Shown here one piece after another: positions 1 through 5,371 of a stretch of 5,371 bases of DNA. The stretch spans positions 1-5,371 of the forward strand of contig JACZKF010000261.1 of the NCBI GenBank assembly GCA_014860175.1. The letters are read 5' to 3'. The stretch is from Desulfuromonadales bacterium. GTDB taxonomy: Bacteria; Desulfobacterota; Desulfuromonadia; Desulfuromonadales; JACZKF01. The stretch's first letter is position 1; every line of letters starts with the position of its first letter. The notes beneath the pieces were generated by a model. It saw only the letters and a list, made by a program, of their open reading frames with translations, was not told the origin of the DNA and ran no database searches. The position numbers were made by a program, and so were the translations under genes.

Positions 1-1353
1 GAGCCATTGAGCATCTACCGACTCAGTCGTCGGCAAGGGTTTGTTCTGCTCTGGCTGCTGGCCGGGTCAATAGCGATAACCATCATCCTGTCGCGCAATA
101 TCCTGAAGCGGCGCAAGGCCGAGGCCCGCCTGCGCGACGGGGAGCAGCGCTATCGGCAGCTCTCCGAACAGTTTCAGATCATCCTCGACGGCATCCCCGA
201 TGGGGTGACCCTCATCTCGCCGCAGATGAAGGTGGTCTGGTCGAACAAAGGGGCAGGGGGTTGCTCCAGCTTCATCCCCGGCTCGGGAGAGCAGGGGGAC
301 GACTGCTGCAAGCAGCTTTATGGCCGCACCGAGATCTGCGTAAACTGTCCGGCGGTGGAGGTCTTTCGCACCGGCCGGAGGGCCGAGGCACTCATCCACG
401 CCCCTGACGGTCGGGAGTTGGAGGTCAAGTCGTTCCCTTTGCGCGACGCAGAGCGGACCGTCACCCATGCCATTTTGCTGGCCAGCGACGTTACGGAAAA
501 AAACAAACTGCGCCAGGAGGCCGAGCAAAACAGCCGTCTCGCCTCTCTCGGCGAGCTGGTGGCCGGGATCGCCCACGAGATCAACAATCCGAACGCCTTG
601 ATTTTACTCAATGCCTCCCTGTTGAGAAAAGCGTGTTCCGACGCCGCGCCGATTCTGCTGCAGCACTACCGTACCCATGGGGACTTCCCGCTGGGGGGGC
701 TGAATTTTTCAGAAATGTCCCGGGAACTGCCGCATCTGCTGACGGAGCTGATAGAAGGGGCCGATCGGATTCGTCGCATTGTCGCCGACCTGAAGGACTT
801 TGCCCGCCCGGACAGCGGCGGTCTGGATGAAGTGGTCAATCTGAACCAGGTGGTGATGACCGCCGTGCGCCTGAGCGCCAATGCCATCAAAGGAACGACC
901 GCCCACTTCAGCGCCGTCTATGAGGCGGAGCTGCCAGCCTTCAGGGGGAATTTCCAGAAGATCGAGCAGGTGGTGGTCAATCTGCTCCTCAATGCCTGCC
1001 AGGCGCTCCCGGATCGGGAGCGCGCGCTGACCTTGGAAACCGGCACCGATTCCGACTGGCAGGAGATCTGGCTGCGGGTGCGCGACCAGGGGACAGGGAT
1101 CAGGCCGGAAGACCTCCCCCATATTACCGATCCGTTTTTCACCACCAAACGGGACCAGGGGGGGACCGGCCTCGGCCTCTCCGTTTCGGCCCGCATCGTC
1201 CGCAGCCATGGCGGGCACCTGGAATATACGTCACAATTCGGGCAGGGAACGACGGTGATGCTGCGCCTGCCCGCCGTTTTGCGTTTTGCGGAGGAACTGT
1301 ATGAACGGGACGACGACGCTTTCCCCAGCCTTTCCCATTCTGCTGGTGGATGA
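1..1353 (+). CDS. Sensor histidine kinase with Cys-rich PAS domain (5'-truncated by window edge)
   Basis: Membrane-bound sensor kinase that should autophosphorylate on histidine and pass the phosphate to the regulator encoded immediately downstream. The frame is open to base 1, so the TTG at 7 is probably not the true start and a periplasmic sensing domain may lie upstream. Numbering from that TTG: one membrane segment at about residues 11-28; a basic, charged linker at 34-55; a PAS domain at about 50-165 with cysteines at 86, 100, 101, 111 and 114 (a CC pair, then CxxC followed by Pro); the H-box with HEINNP and phospho-acceptor His190; the N-box with Asn329; G1 DQGTGI at Asp360; the F-box DPFFTTK at 375; and G2 GGTGLGL at 385-391. 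All catalytic boxes are intact. The dimerisation domain has a long segment after the H-box before the second helix. It overlaps the regulator gene by 53 bp, implying co-translation. The ligand is unknown. The cysteines suggest a redox or metal/cofactor input, which is inference. Confidence 0.93.
   Translation, partial: EPLSIYRLSRRQGFVLLWLLAGSIAITIILSRNILKRRKAEARLRDGEQRYRQLSEQFQIILDGIPDGVTLISPQMKVVWSNKGAGGCSSFIPGSGEQGDDCCKQLYGRTEICVNCPAVEVFRTGRRAEALIHAPDGRELEVKSFPLRDAERTVTHAILLASDVTEKNKLRQEAEQNSRLASLGELVAGIAHEINNPNALILLNASLLRKACSDAAPILLQHYRTHGDFPLGGLNFSEMSRELPHLLTELIEGADRIRRIVADLKDFARPDSGGLDEVVNLNQVVMTAVRLSANAIKGTTAHFSAVYEAELPAFRGNFQKIEQVVVNLLLNACQALPDRERALTLETGTDSDWQEIWLRVRDQGTGIRPEDLPHITDPFFTTKRDQGGTGLGLSVSARIVRSHGGHLEYTSQFGQGTTVMLRLPAVLRFAEELYERDDDAFPSLSHSAGG
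1290..1295 (+). promoter_or_regulatory. Shine-Dalgarno setting the start of the response regulator
   Basis: GGAGGA sits 5 bases before the ATG at 1301, inside the 3' end of the kinase gene. It supports ATG 1301 over the in-frame TTG at 1286, which overlaps the approach to this site and has no ribosome-binding sequence of its own at the right distance. Confidence 0.85.
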
Positions 1354-2710
1354 CGAAAAACCGTGGCTGCGCAGCCTTTCCCTGAGCCTGAAAGAGGCGG
1401 CCGGCTACGACAACTTCCTCACCTGCAACGACAGCCGGGAAGTCCTGCCGCTGCTGGCCGAGCAGTCGGTCAGCCTGATCCTCCTCGACATGACCATGCC
1501 CCACCTGTCGGGCGAGGAGCTGCTGGCGCAGATTGTGGCGGCGCATCCGGAGATCCCGGTCATCGTTCTCAGTGGCCTGAACCAGATCGAAACGGCCGTC
1601 GCCTGCATGCGCCGGGGGGCCTTCGACTATTACGTCAAGACGGTGGAACTCGAGCGCCTGGTCACCGCCATCCAGCGGGCTTTCGATCTGCGGGCGCTGC
1701 AGCAGGAAAATCTTCAGCTGCAGTCCCGGGTGCTCAACGAGGAGCTCGACCACCCGCAGGCCTTTGCGCTCCTGCTGACCGGCAGTGCGCGCCTGCGCGG
1801 CATTTTCCGTTATGTCGAGGCGGTAGCAACCAGCCCCGAGCCGGTGCTGATCACCGGTGAAAGCGGGGTTGGCAAAGAGCTGCTGGCCAAGGCGGTGCAC
1901 ACCGTCAGCCGCCCCGGACTGCCGTGGGTGGCGGTGAACGTCGCCGGGCTCGATGACCCGGTCTTCTCCGATACCCTCTTCGGCCATCTGAAAGGGGCGT
2001 ATACCGGCGCCGACCAGGGGCGTCCAGGGATGATCGAGAAAGCCGAGGGGGGGGTCCTGTTCCTCGACGAAATCGGCGACCTGCGCCCCGCCTCCCAGAT
2101 CAAACTGCTGCGTCTGCTGCAGGACGGTGAATTCTACCCCTTGGGGAGCGACACGCCGCGACGCTGCCGGGCCCGCCTGGTGCTGGCGACCAATCAGGAT
2201 CTGGCGGCCCGGCAGGCCAGCGGCGAATTTCGCAAAGATCTCTACTACCGGCTCACCGCCCACCGCGTCCATATGCCGTCGCTGGCCGATCGCCCGGAAG
2301 ATCTCCCCCTGCTGCTCGATCATTTTCTCGAGGAAGCGGCCCGCGAACTCGGCCGAGCCAAACCGACGGTCCCGCCGGAGCTGATTACCCTGCTCGGCAC
2401 CTACAACTTCCCCGGCAACGTTCGCGAACTGCGGGCCATGGTTTTTCATGCCATCAGCCAGCACCGAGGGGGGATTCTCGGCCTCACCCCCTTCCGGGAA
2501 GCGATGGGACTGGAGCCCGGGTGTCCGATGGGGGTGAGCGAGCCTCCGGTAGTAAGCTTCGCCGGCCCCCTCCCGTCGCTGGAGGAGACCGGCAATATGG
2601 TGGTCGCCGAGGCGCTGCGCCGGGCCAAGGGGAACCGCTCCATCGCCGCCCGCCTGCTCGGCATCTCCCGCCAGGCGCTGTGCAAACGGCTGAAGAAGGT
2701 CAGCTGCTGA
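1301..2710 (+). CDS. NtrC-family sigma-54-dependent response regulator (REC-AAA+-Fis HTH)
   Basis: Cytoplasmic, 469-residue enhancer-binding activator that uses ATP to remodel the sigma-54 RNA polymerase. The receiver spans about residues 12-130, with acidic pair Asp17/Asp18, phospho-acceptor Asp63, Ser91 and Lys113; Lys is followed by Thr instead of the usual Pro. A Leu/Gln-rich linker leads to the AAA+ domain: Walker A GESGVGKE (186-193, Lys192), the sigma-54 contact loop GAYTGA (232-237, Tyr in place of the usual Phe), Walker B with Asp256/Glu257, FRKDLYYRL at 310-318 with candidate arginine fingers, and sensor II GNVREL (372-377). The C-terminus (about 427-468) is a Fis-type helix-turn-helix with NRSIAARLLGISRQALCKRL. 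Length is normal for the family. Translation is probably coupled to the overlapping kinase gene. Its likely targets are the two sigma-54 promoters downstream, both preceded by a shared palindrome; that link is inferred from proximity and geometry. Confidence 0.95.
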   Translation: MNGTTTLSPAFPILLVDDEKPWLRSLSLSLKEAAGYDNFLTCNDSREVLPLLAEQSVSLILLDMTMPHLSGEELLAQIVAAHPEIPVIVLSGLNQIETAVACMRRGAFDYYVKTVELERLVTAIQRAFDLRALQQENLQLQSRVLNEELDHPQAFALLLTGSARLRGIFRYVEAVATSPEPVLITGESGVGKELLAKAVHTVSRPGLPWVAVNVAGLDDPVFSDTLFGHLKGAYTGADQGRPGMIEKAEGGVLFLDEIGDLRPASQIKLLRLLQDGEFYPLGSDTPRRCRARLVLATNQDLAARQASGEFRKDLYYRLTAHRVHMPSLADRPEDLPLLLDHFLEEAARELGRAKPTVPPELITLLGTYNFPGNVRELRAMVFHAISQHRGGILGLTPFREAMGLEPGCPMGVSEPPVVSFAGPLPSLEETGNMVVAEALRRAKGNRSIAARLLGISRQALCKRLKKVSC

Positions 2711-2724
2711 CCTTCGCCACCCCC

Positions 2725-2738
2725 GCAACCTCCGTTGC
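2725..2738. promoter_or_regulatory. Candidate activator site A1 (distal, upstream of receiver gene)
   Basis: GCAACCTCCGTTGC is a perfect 5+5 inverted repeat, GCAAC-N4-GTTGC, 15 bases after the regulator's stop codon. Its centre is about 198 bp upstream of the predicted start of transcription at about 2930, a normal distance for a sigma-54 enhancer. The same palindrome recurs at 2813, 3373 and 3460. Another GCAA begins 19 bases further on (2744) and may be the remnant of a second site. Assignment to the neighbouring Fis-HTH regulator is inference. Confidence 0.75.
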
Positions 2739-2772
2739 CAGCCGCAATTTTTCGATTTCTCCCCCGGTTGCC

Positions 2773-2790
2773 GGCCGCTACGGCCTTTTT
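2773..2790 (+). terminator. Rho-independent terminator after the kinase/regulator operon
   Basis: A five-pair all-GC stem (GGCCG / CGGCC) with a CTA loop is followed directly by five T residues, 62 bases past the regulator stop codon. The stem is short but compact, and the T run is in the right place. It would separate the two-component operon from the sigma-54-driven receiver gene. It lies between activator sites A1 and A2, so those enhancers flank the end of the upstream transcript. Confidence 0.65.
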
Positions 2791-2812
2791 CCGTCCTGAC
2801 TCCCCCCTCCCT

Positions 2813-2826
2813 GCAACCCAGGTTGC
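2813..2826. promoter_or_regulatory. Candidate activator site A2 (proximal, upstream of receiver gene)
   Basis: GCAACCCAGGTTGC is a perfect 6+6 inverted repeat around two central bases (GCAACC-N2-GGTTGC). Its centre is 88 bp after site A1 and 98 bp before the -12 GC of the sigma-54 promoter, about -110 from the predicted transcription start. The second module has an almost identical palindrome at exactly the same distance from its promoter. It is therefore a strong candidate for regulator binding. Confidence 0.8.
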
Positions 2827-2903
2827 TCCCGCCGGACGCCGGTAGCTGGCAACACTCGCCCCAACCCCGTTGAATCACTCATATTAAATTTTTACTAATT
2901 TTT

Positions 2904-2920
2904 TGGCACTCCCGTTGCTA
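2904..2920 (+). promoter_or_regulatory. Sigma-54 (-24/-12) promoter of the receiver gene
   Basis: TGGCACTCCCGTTGCTA matches the sigma-54 consensus TGGCAC-N5-TTGC, with GG at 2905-2906 and GC at 2917-2918 separated by the required 10 bases. The predicted transcription start is near 2930, giving a leader of about 26 nt with the Shine-Dalgarno AAGGAG at 2944-2949. An AT-rich block (about 2880-2903) lies immediately upstream and could favour bending; I see only weak resemblance to an IHF site in it. Confidence 0.88.
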
Positions 2921-2943
2921 TCAGGTAGAGCAGACCGCCCACC

Positions 2944-2949
2944 AAGGAG
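2944..2949 (+). promoter_or_regulatory. Shine-Dalgarno of the stand-alone receiver gene
   Basis: AAGGAG lies 6 bases before the ATG at 2956, a near-ideal ribosome-binding site that fixes this start codon. Confidence 0.8.
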
Positions 2950-2955
2950 CCCTGC

Positions 2956-3381
2956 ATGCCCTCTTACCTGCGCACCATCCTGTTGGTCGACGATGACCCC
3001 GCCTGGCTGCGGACCGTCCGTATTCTGCTGCTGAGCCAGGGGATCCACCGGGTACTCACCTGTGAGGACAGCCGTCAGCTCCTCGATCTGCTGCAGCAGC
3101 AGCCGGTGAATCTGATCCTCCTCGATCACCAGATGCCCCACCTCAATGCCGAACAGCTGCTTCCCCTGCTCCAGAAAAATCATCAGGACATTCCGGTGAT
3201 CGTTTTCAGCGGCCAGACCCAGCCGGAAATCCCCGGGCGCTGCCAGGAACTCGGCGCCCTCTCCTTTTTCCCCAAAACCACCCTCCCGGAAAACTTGCTG
3301 GCCAAAATCCATCGGACTCTGGTTCTGCAGCATCTCCGGCGCGCCCACATCACCAAACCCTACCAGCCCCCCGCAACCTGA
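2956..3381 (+). CDS. Stand-alone receiver (CheY-like) response-regulator protein
   Basis: A 141-residue cytoplasmic protein consisting of a single receiver domain with no output domain. Phosphorylation residues are all present: acidic cluster Asp12/Asp13/Asp14, phospho-acceptor Asp57, Ser85 and Lys107. It aligns with the receiver of the upstream sigma-54 activator at roughly 45% identity by hand, sharing WLR after the acidic cluster, LTC-x-DSR, LILLD followed two residues later by MPHL, IPVIV-x-SG, and the unusual Lys-Thr in place of Lys-Pro. It is therefore probably a paralogue of that domain and a plausible partner of the same kinase. About 20 residues extend beyond the receiver fold. It has its own sigma-54 promoter with the same putative activator sites as the exported protein gene downstream. 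A role as phosphate sink, feedback modulator or protein-interaction switch is inference. The stop codon lies inside the next activator site. Confidence 0.92.
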   Translation: MPSYLRTILLVDDDPAWLRTVRILLLSQGIHRVLTCEDSRQLLDLLQQQPVNLILLDHQMPHLNAEQLLPLLQKNHQDIPVIVFSGQTQPEIPGRCQELGALSFFPKTTLPENLLAKIHRTLVLQHLRRAHITKPYQPPAT

Positions 3382-3386
3382 GTTGC
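3373..3386. promoter_or_regulatory. Candidate activator site B1 (distal, upstream of secreted-protein gene)
   Basis: GCAACCTGAGTTGC is a perfect GCAAC-N4-GTTGC inverted repeat that includes the TGA stop codon of the receiver gene (3379-3381). Its centre is about 197 bp before the predicted transcription start near 3577 and 87 bp before site B3, mirroring the A1-A2 spacing of 88 bp. The flanks also match site A1: a C-run before it, and CA followed by GCAA after it. Confidence 0.75.
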
Positions 3387-3391
3387 CACCG

Positions 3392-3405
3392 GCAACCACG
3401 ATTGC
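3392..3405. promoter_or_regulatory. Candidate activator site B2 (imperfect copy beside B1)
   Basis: GCAACCACGATTGC is the same inverted repeat with one mismatch in the right arm (ATTGC for GTTGC). It is flanked by G and C, which extend the symmetry to six pairs with that single mismatch. Its centre is 19 bp after B1, just under two helical turns, so both could be occupied on nearly the same face. Module A keeps only the left arm (GCAA at 2744) at the same 19-base offset. Confidence 0.6.
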
Positions 3406-3459
3406 CTGACGGGGAGGTGGCCGCCACGGCCGATCTCACCACCATCTCCCTCCCTAAGT

Positions 3460-3473
3460 GCAACCCTGGTTGC
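3460..3473. promoter_or_regulatory. Candidate activator site B3 (proximal, upstream of secreted-protein gene)
   Basis: GCAACCCTGGTTGC is a perfect 6+6 inverted repeat differing from site A2 only in one central base. Its centre is exactly 98 bp before the -12 GC of the downstream sigma-54 promoter, identical to the A2 spacing. It is preceded by a CTCCCTCCCT tract resembling the pyrimidine run before A2. Confidence 0.8.
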
Positions 3474-3550
3474 GTCCCGGGCGCTACCCCGGTGGCCAAG
3501 ATCGCGAACAAACAGGCGAATTCATTACACTTTTAAAATAATTTAATTTA

Positions 3551-3567
3551 TGGCATTGCTATTGCTT
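3551..3567 (+). promoter_or_regulatory. Sigma-54 (-24/-12) promoter of the secreted-protein gene
   Basis: TGGCATTGCTATTGCTT matches the -24/-12 consensus, with GG at 3552-3553 and GC at 3564-3565 separated by 10 bases. The predicted transcription start is near 3577, giving a leader of about 75 nt. An AT-rich block (about 3519-3550) precedes it, as in the first promoter. The element overlaps an in-frame ATG at 3550, which rules out that codon as the start used from this promoter. Confidence 0.87.
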
Positions 3568-3638
3568 TCTCAGGCTATCGATTTGTGCAGCCGGCCAGAC
3601 GGGCCCGGCAGAGAAGGTTGCAGGACTCTAACCGGAAC

Positions 3639-3644
3639 GGAGAG
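3639..3644 (+). promoter_or_regulatory. Shine-Dalgarno setting the start of the secreted-protein gene
   Basis: GGAGAG lies 7 bases before the ATG at 3652, and the protein from that ATG opens with a canonical signal peptide. Together these fix the start 34 codons downstream of the longest possible reading frame. Confidence 0.8.
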
Positions 3645-3651
3645 AACAAAA

Positions 3652-5358
3652 ATGAAGAAACGATCCCTTCGCCCGCTGGCCATCGCCTCTTTGGCCTCGC
3701 TGCTCGCCCTCGGCGCTACCCAGGCCGGTGCGGGCACTGTCAGCTACACCTCCCCCAAGCACATCTTCAGCACCAATGACGTGATGTGCGATCAGAACCT
3801 TATCGGTACCGCCTGTCTCAGCCCCAGCCTGATGCTCAACGAAAAAGACGGCGGCTACTACTATGGCATCGACTCGGCCTACGGCTACCGGGTGCAGGAC
3901 TTCACCGTTCCGGTCCCGGTCCCCCGCGACGGGGTTTATGACAACGGCATGATCATCGACGTCAAAGATGAGTTCGGCGTCGCCAAGGGAGTCTCCACGG
4001 TAACCCAGATTACCCCTCGGTTCCTCAGCGGCGCCCTCAAGGGGGAGTGGGCGGCCGGCCTCGGCGGACTGTCGGTCAAAGCCTCCACCGAGCATTACCT
4101 GGTCATGGACCACGTTCTCAACGCCACCTGGATGCCGCCGCTGGTGCAGGTGAAATACGACTCCATGGGGCAGCCGATGAACATCGGCGACTTCAGTACC
4201 CGCCTCAAAGACGACGGCAAAATCCTGTTCATGTGGGGGAATCTGAACAAGAAACCGACCGAGCTGCGCCTGTTCACCCAGATGCCGCTCCCCGAGGCCT
4301 GGAAGCAGCCCGGGGCCAATTACCAGGTCACCTCGGCGAAGCTGCTCGTTACCCATCTGATCTCCACCAGCCCCAACGATCAGCTGCGGCCGGAAGATTT
4401 TGAAAACGAGTCGGCCACCGGCATTTTGCCCCAGTACACTATCTGTCCAACCGCTCCGGCTCTGGCCCCCCAGTCCTGCAGCGGACTCCCCGCCGGCACC
4501 TGGGTCTCAGCGGTCGACTCGCTCGAAGGCGATGGCCACTACATCCCGGCCGGTACCGTGCTGAAGACAGCCACTTCCATCAGTTTCGACCACAACGGCG
4601 ATGGCATCGCCGATTACGTCGATGCCAAAACCAACGCCTGGTACACCACTCTCGACCGTGACCCCTTCGGTGGCCCGAACCCCCGCTGGCGTCTGAAATC
4701 GAGCAAATACGGGCAGGACCTGCCGGGGGTGGAACTCCCGCAGTACCCGGCCGGGAAATTGACCACCACCGTCCTCGACCTGCTCAGTGTCGTCAATGAT
4801 CAGGGTCAATCGATCCTCTCCCAAAGTGCCAACTGGAATCGCTATCTCGACATCAATCCGGAAAAGGGCGACTTCGTGCAGGACAACTTCACTGCGGATG
4901 GCGCCCCTCTCTCACCCGACTTCGACCTGATGGTCTATATCAAAGGGGAGTATTCGGGGAACGAGCTCTACGATGCCACCCTCCTCGTCGAGTATGACGA
5001 CCCCCAGTCGCAGGATCCGCCGCCGGCCACCTCCGTCGATGTCGCCGTTGACAGCCTCGTCATGCCCAAGCTGCGCCTGAACCAGAGCGGACTCATTTCG
5101 GTCTCTTTGCACAACAAACTGGCCGGGCAGGCGAACGGGGTGCTCAACGTGGAAGTGAAAAACGCCACCACCGGCGCTATTCTCAGCACCTACAGCATCA
5201 GCTTCAGTACCAGTGGCGACCAGACGGTAACCACCTTCACTTTCCCCTTCACCACCCCGAGCATCAAAACCGCGGTCTCGGCCAAAGCGACGGCGGTTGT
5301 CGATGGCGACATCGACAAGACGGACAATACCAAGACGGTCAATATCCAGTACCGGTAG
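3652..5358 (+). CDS. Sec-exported protein of unknown function with Ca-loop motif and CARDB-like C-terminus
   Basis: I do not recognise the family. From ATG 3652 the product is 568 residues. It begins with a signal peptide: basic MKKRSLR, a hydrophobic core to about residue 22, then likely cleavage near residues 25-27 (TQA or AGA). There is no lipobox cysteine. The mature part has only four cysteines, in two close pairs (46/55 and 265/276), which could form local disulfides. There is no CxxCH, so it is not a c-type cytochrome. Residues 313-324 read DHNGDGIADYVD, a thrombospondin-type-3/EF-like calcium loop. The last ~105 residues, from about 462, have alternating hydrophobic strands and an ADNT-like end (DGDIDKTDNTKTVNI), as in CARDB/Ig-like beta-sandwich adhesion modules. 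There is no LPXTG, PEP-CTERM or C-terminal membrane helix, so it is probably periplasmic, secreted or surface-associated. Expression should depend on sigma-54 and the upstream regulator. Confidence 0.88.
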   Translation: MKKRSLRPLAIASLASLLALGATQAGAGTVSYTSPKHIFSTNDVMCDQNLIGTACLSPSLMLNEKDGGYYYGIDSAYGYRVQDFTVPVPVPRDGVYDNGMIIDVKDEFGVAKGVSTVTQITPRFLSGALKGEWAAGLGGLSVKASTEHYLVMDHVLNATWMPPLVQVKYDSMGQPMNIGDFSTRLKDDGKILFMWGNLNKKPTELRLFTQMPLPEAWKQPGANYQVTSAKLLVTHLISTSPNDQLRPEDFENESATGILPQYTICPTAPALAPQSCSGLPAGTWVSAVDSLEGDGHYIPAGTVLKTATSISFDHNGDGIADYVDAKTNAWYTTLDRDPFGGPNPRWRLKSSKYGQDLPGVELPQYPAGKLTTTVLDLLSVVNDQGQSILSQSANWNRYLDINPEKGDFVQDNFTADGAPLSPDFDLMVYIKGEYSGNELYDATLLVEYDDPQSQDPPPATSVDVAVDSLVMPKLRLNQSGLISVSLHNKLAGQANGVLNVEVKNATTGAILSTYSISFSTSGDQTVTTFTFPFTTPSIKTAVSAKATAVVDGDIDKTDNTKTVNIQYR

Positions 5359-5371
5359 ACCATCGCCCCAT

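Noticed and set aside
1286..1300. TTG start for the regulator, five codons upstream
   Set aside because: The strong GGAGGA at 1290-1295 lies between this codon and ATG 1301 and serves the ATG; the extra residues add nothing to the receiver fold.
1139..2878. 579-codon open frame on the minus strand across the regulator gene
   Set aside because: It is a mirror of the GC-rich codon pattern of the + strand regulator, whose every domain motif is intact. The antisense product has low-complexity Gly/Arg/Gln composition and no recognisable domain.
2873..2885. IHF site between enhancers and the first sigma-54 promoter
   Set aside because: AATCAC followed four bases later by ATT matches the IHF consensus too poorly (several mismatches at conserved positions). 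The AT-rich block alone is not enough to call a site.
2884..3399. 171-codon minus-strand frame over the receiver gene
   Set aside because: It is a shadow of the receiver coding sequence, with no ribosome-binding site or domain, and it runs through the promoter.
3417..3431. GC-rich hairpins after the receiver gene as a terminator (also 3477-3492)
   Set aside because: Stems are only 4-5 pairs and no T run follows either one, so I cannot call a rho-independent terminator. Read-through from the receiver gene into the secreted-protein gene remains possible.
2725..3473. CRISPR-like or dispersed mobile repeat explanation for the recurring GCAAC palindromes
   Set aside because: The units are only 14 bp, spaced irregularly apart from the promoter-linked geometry, and found in front of two sigma-54 promoters. 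This fits regulator-binding sites, not an array or transposable element.
3550..3651. 34-codon N-terminal extension of the secreted protein from ATG 3550
   Set aside because: The ATG overlaps the -24 element of the sigma-54 promoter, so it would not be in that transcript. It has no Shine-Dalgarno, and the extension would bury the signal peptide that starts at ATG 3652.

Overview
The window reads as chromosomal DNA of a GC-rich Gram-negative bacterium, most likely a Desulfuromonadia/Geobacter-type deltaproteobacterium. That placement is inferred from three things: a cysteine-bearing PAS histidine kinase paired with an NtrC-type sigma-54 activator, clear -24/-12 promoters, and a Sec-exported protein of a kind common in that group. 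No marker gene fixes the taxon.

Layout, all on the + strand. (1) 1-1353: C-terminal part of a membrane sensor histidine kinase, open at the left edge. (2) 1301-2710: sigma-54-dependent response regulator (receiver, AAA+, Fis-type HTH), overlapping the kinase gene by 53 bp and starting at an internal Shine-Dalgarno. (3) 2711-2955: intergenic control region with a hairpin/T-run terminator, two GCAAC-N4-GTTGC palindromes and a sigma-54 promoter. (4) 2956-3381: stand-alone receiver protein. (5) 3382-3651: second control region with three palindromes of the same family (one overlapping the preceding stop codon, one imperfect) and a second sigma-54 promoter. (6) 3652-5358: secreted 568-residue protein of unknown function with a calcium-loop-like motif and a C-terminal beta-sandwich (CARDB-like) region. 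The last 13 bases hold nothing recognisable.

The main observation is a self-contained regulatory circuit. Both intergenic regions carry the same palindrome, GCAAC-N4-GTTGC, in the same geometry: the proximal copy is centred exactly 98 bp before the -12 GC in both, and a distal copy lies 87-88 bp further upstream. I infer that these are the upstream activator sites of the adjacent sigma-54 activator. The kinase/regulator pair would then switch on (a) a small receiver closely related to the regulator's own receiver domain, a candidate feedback or phosphate-sink protein, and (b) an abundant exported protein as the main output. The two control regions look like copies of one ancestral module. The signal sensed and the function of the secreted protein cannot be read from this sequence.
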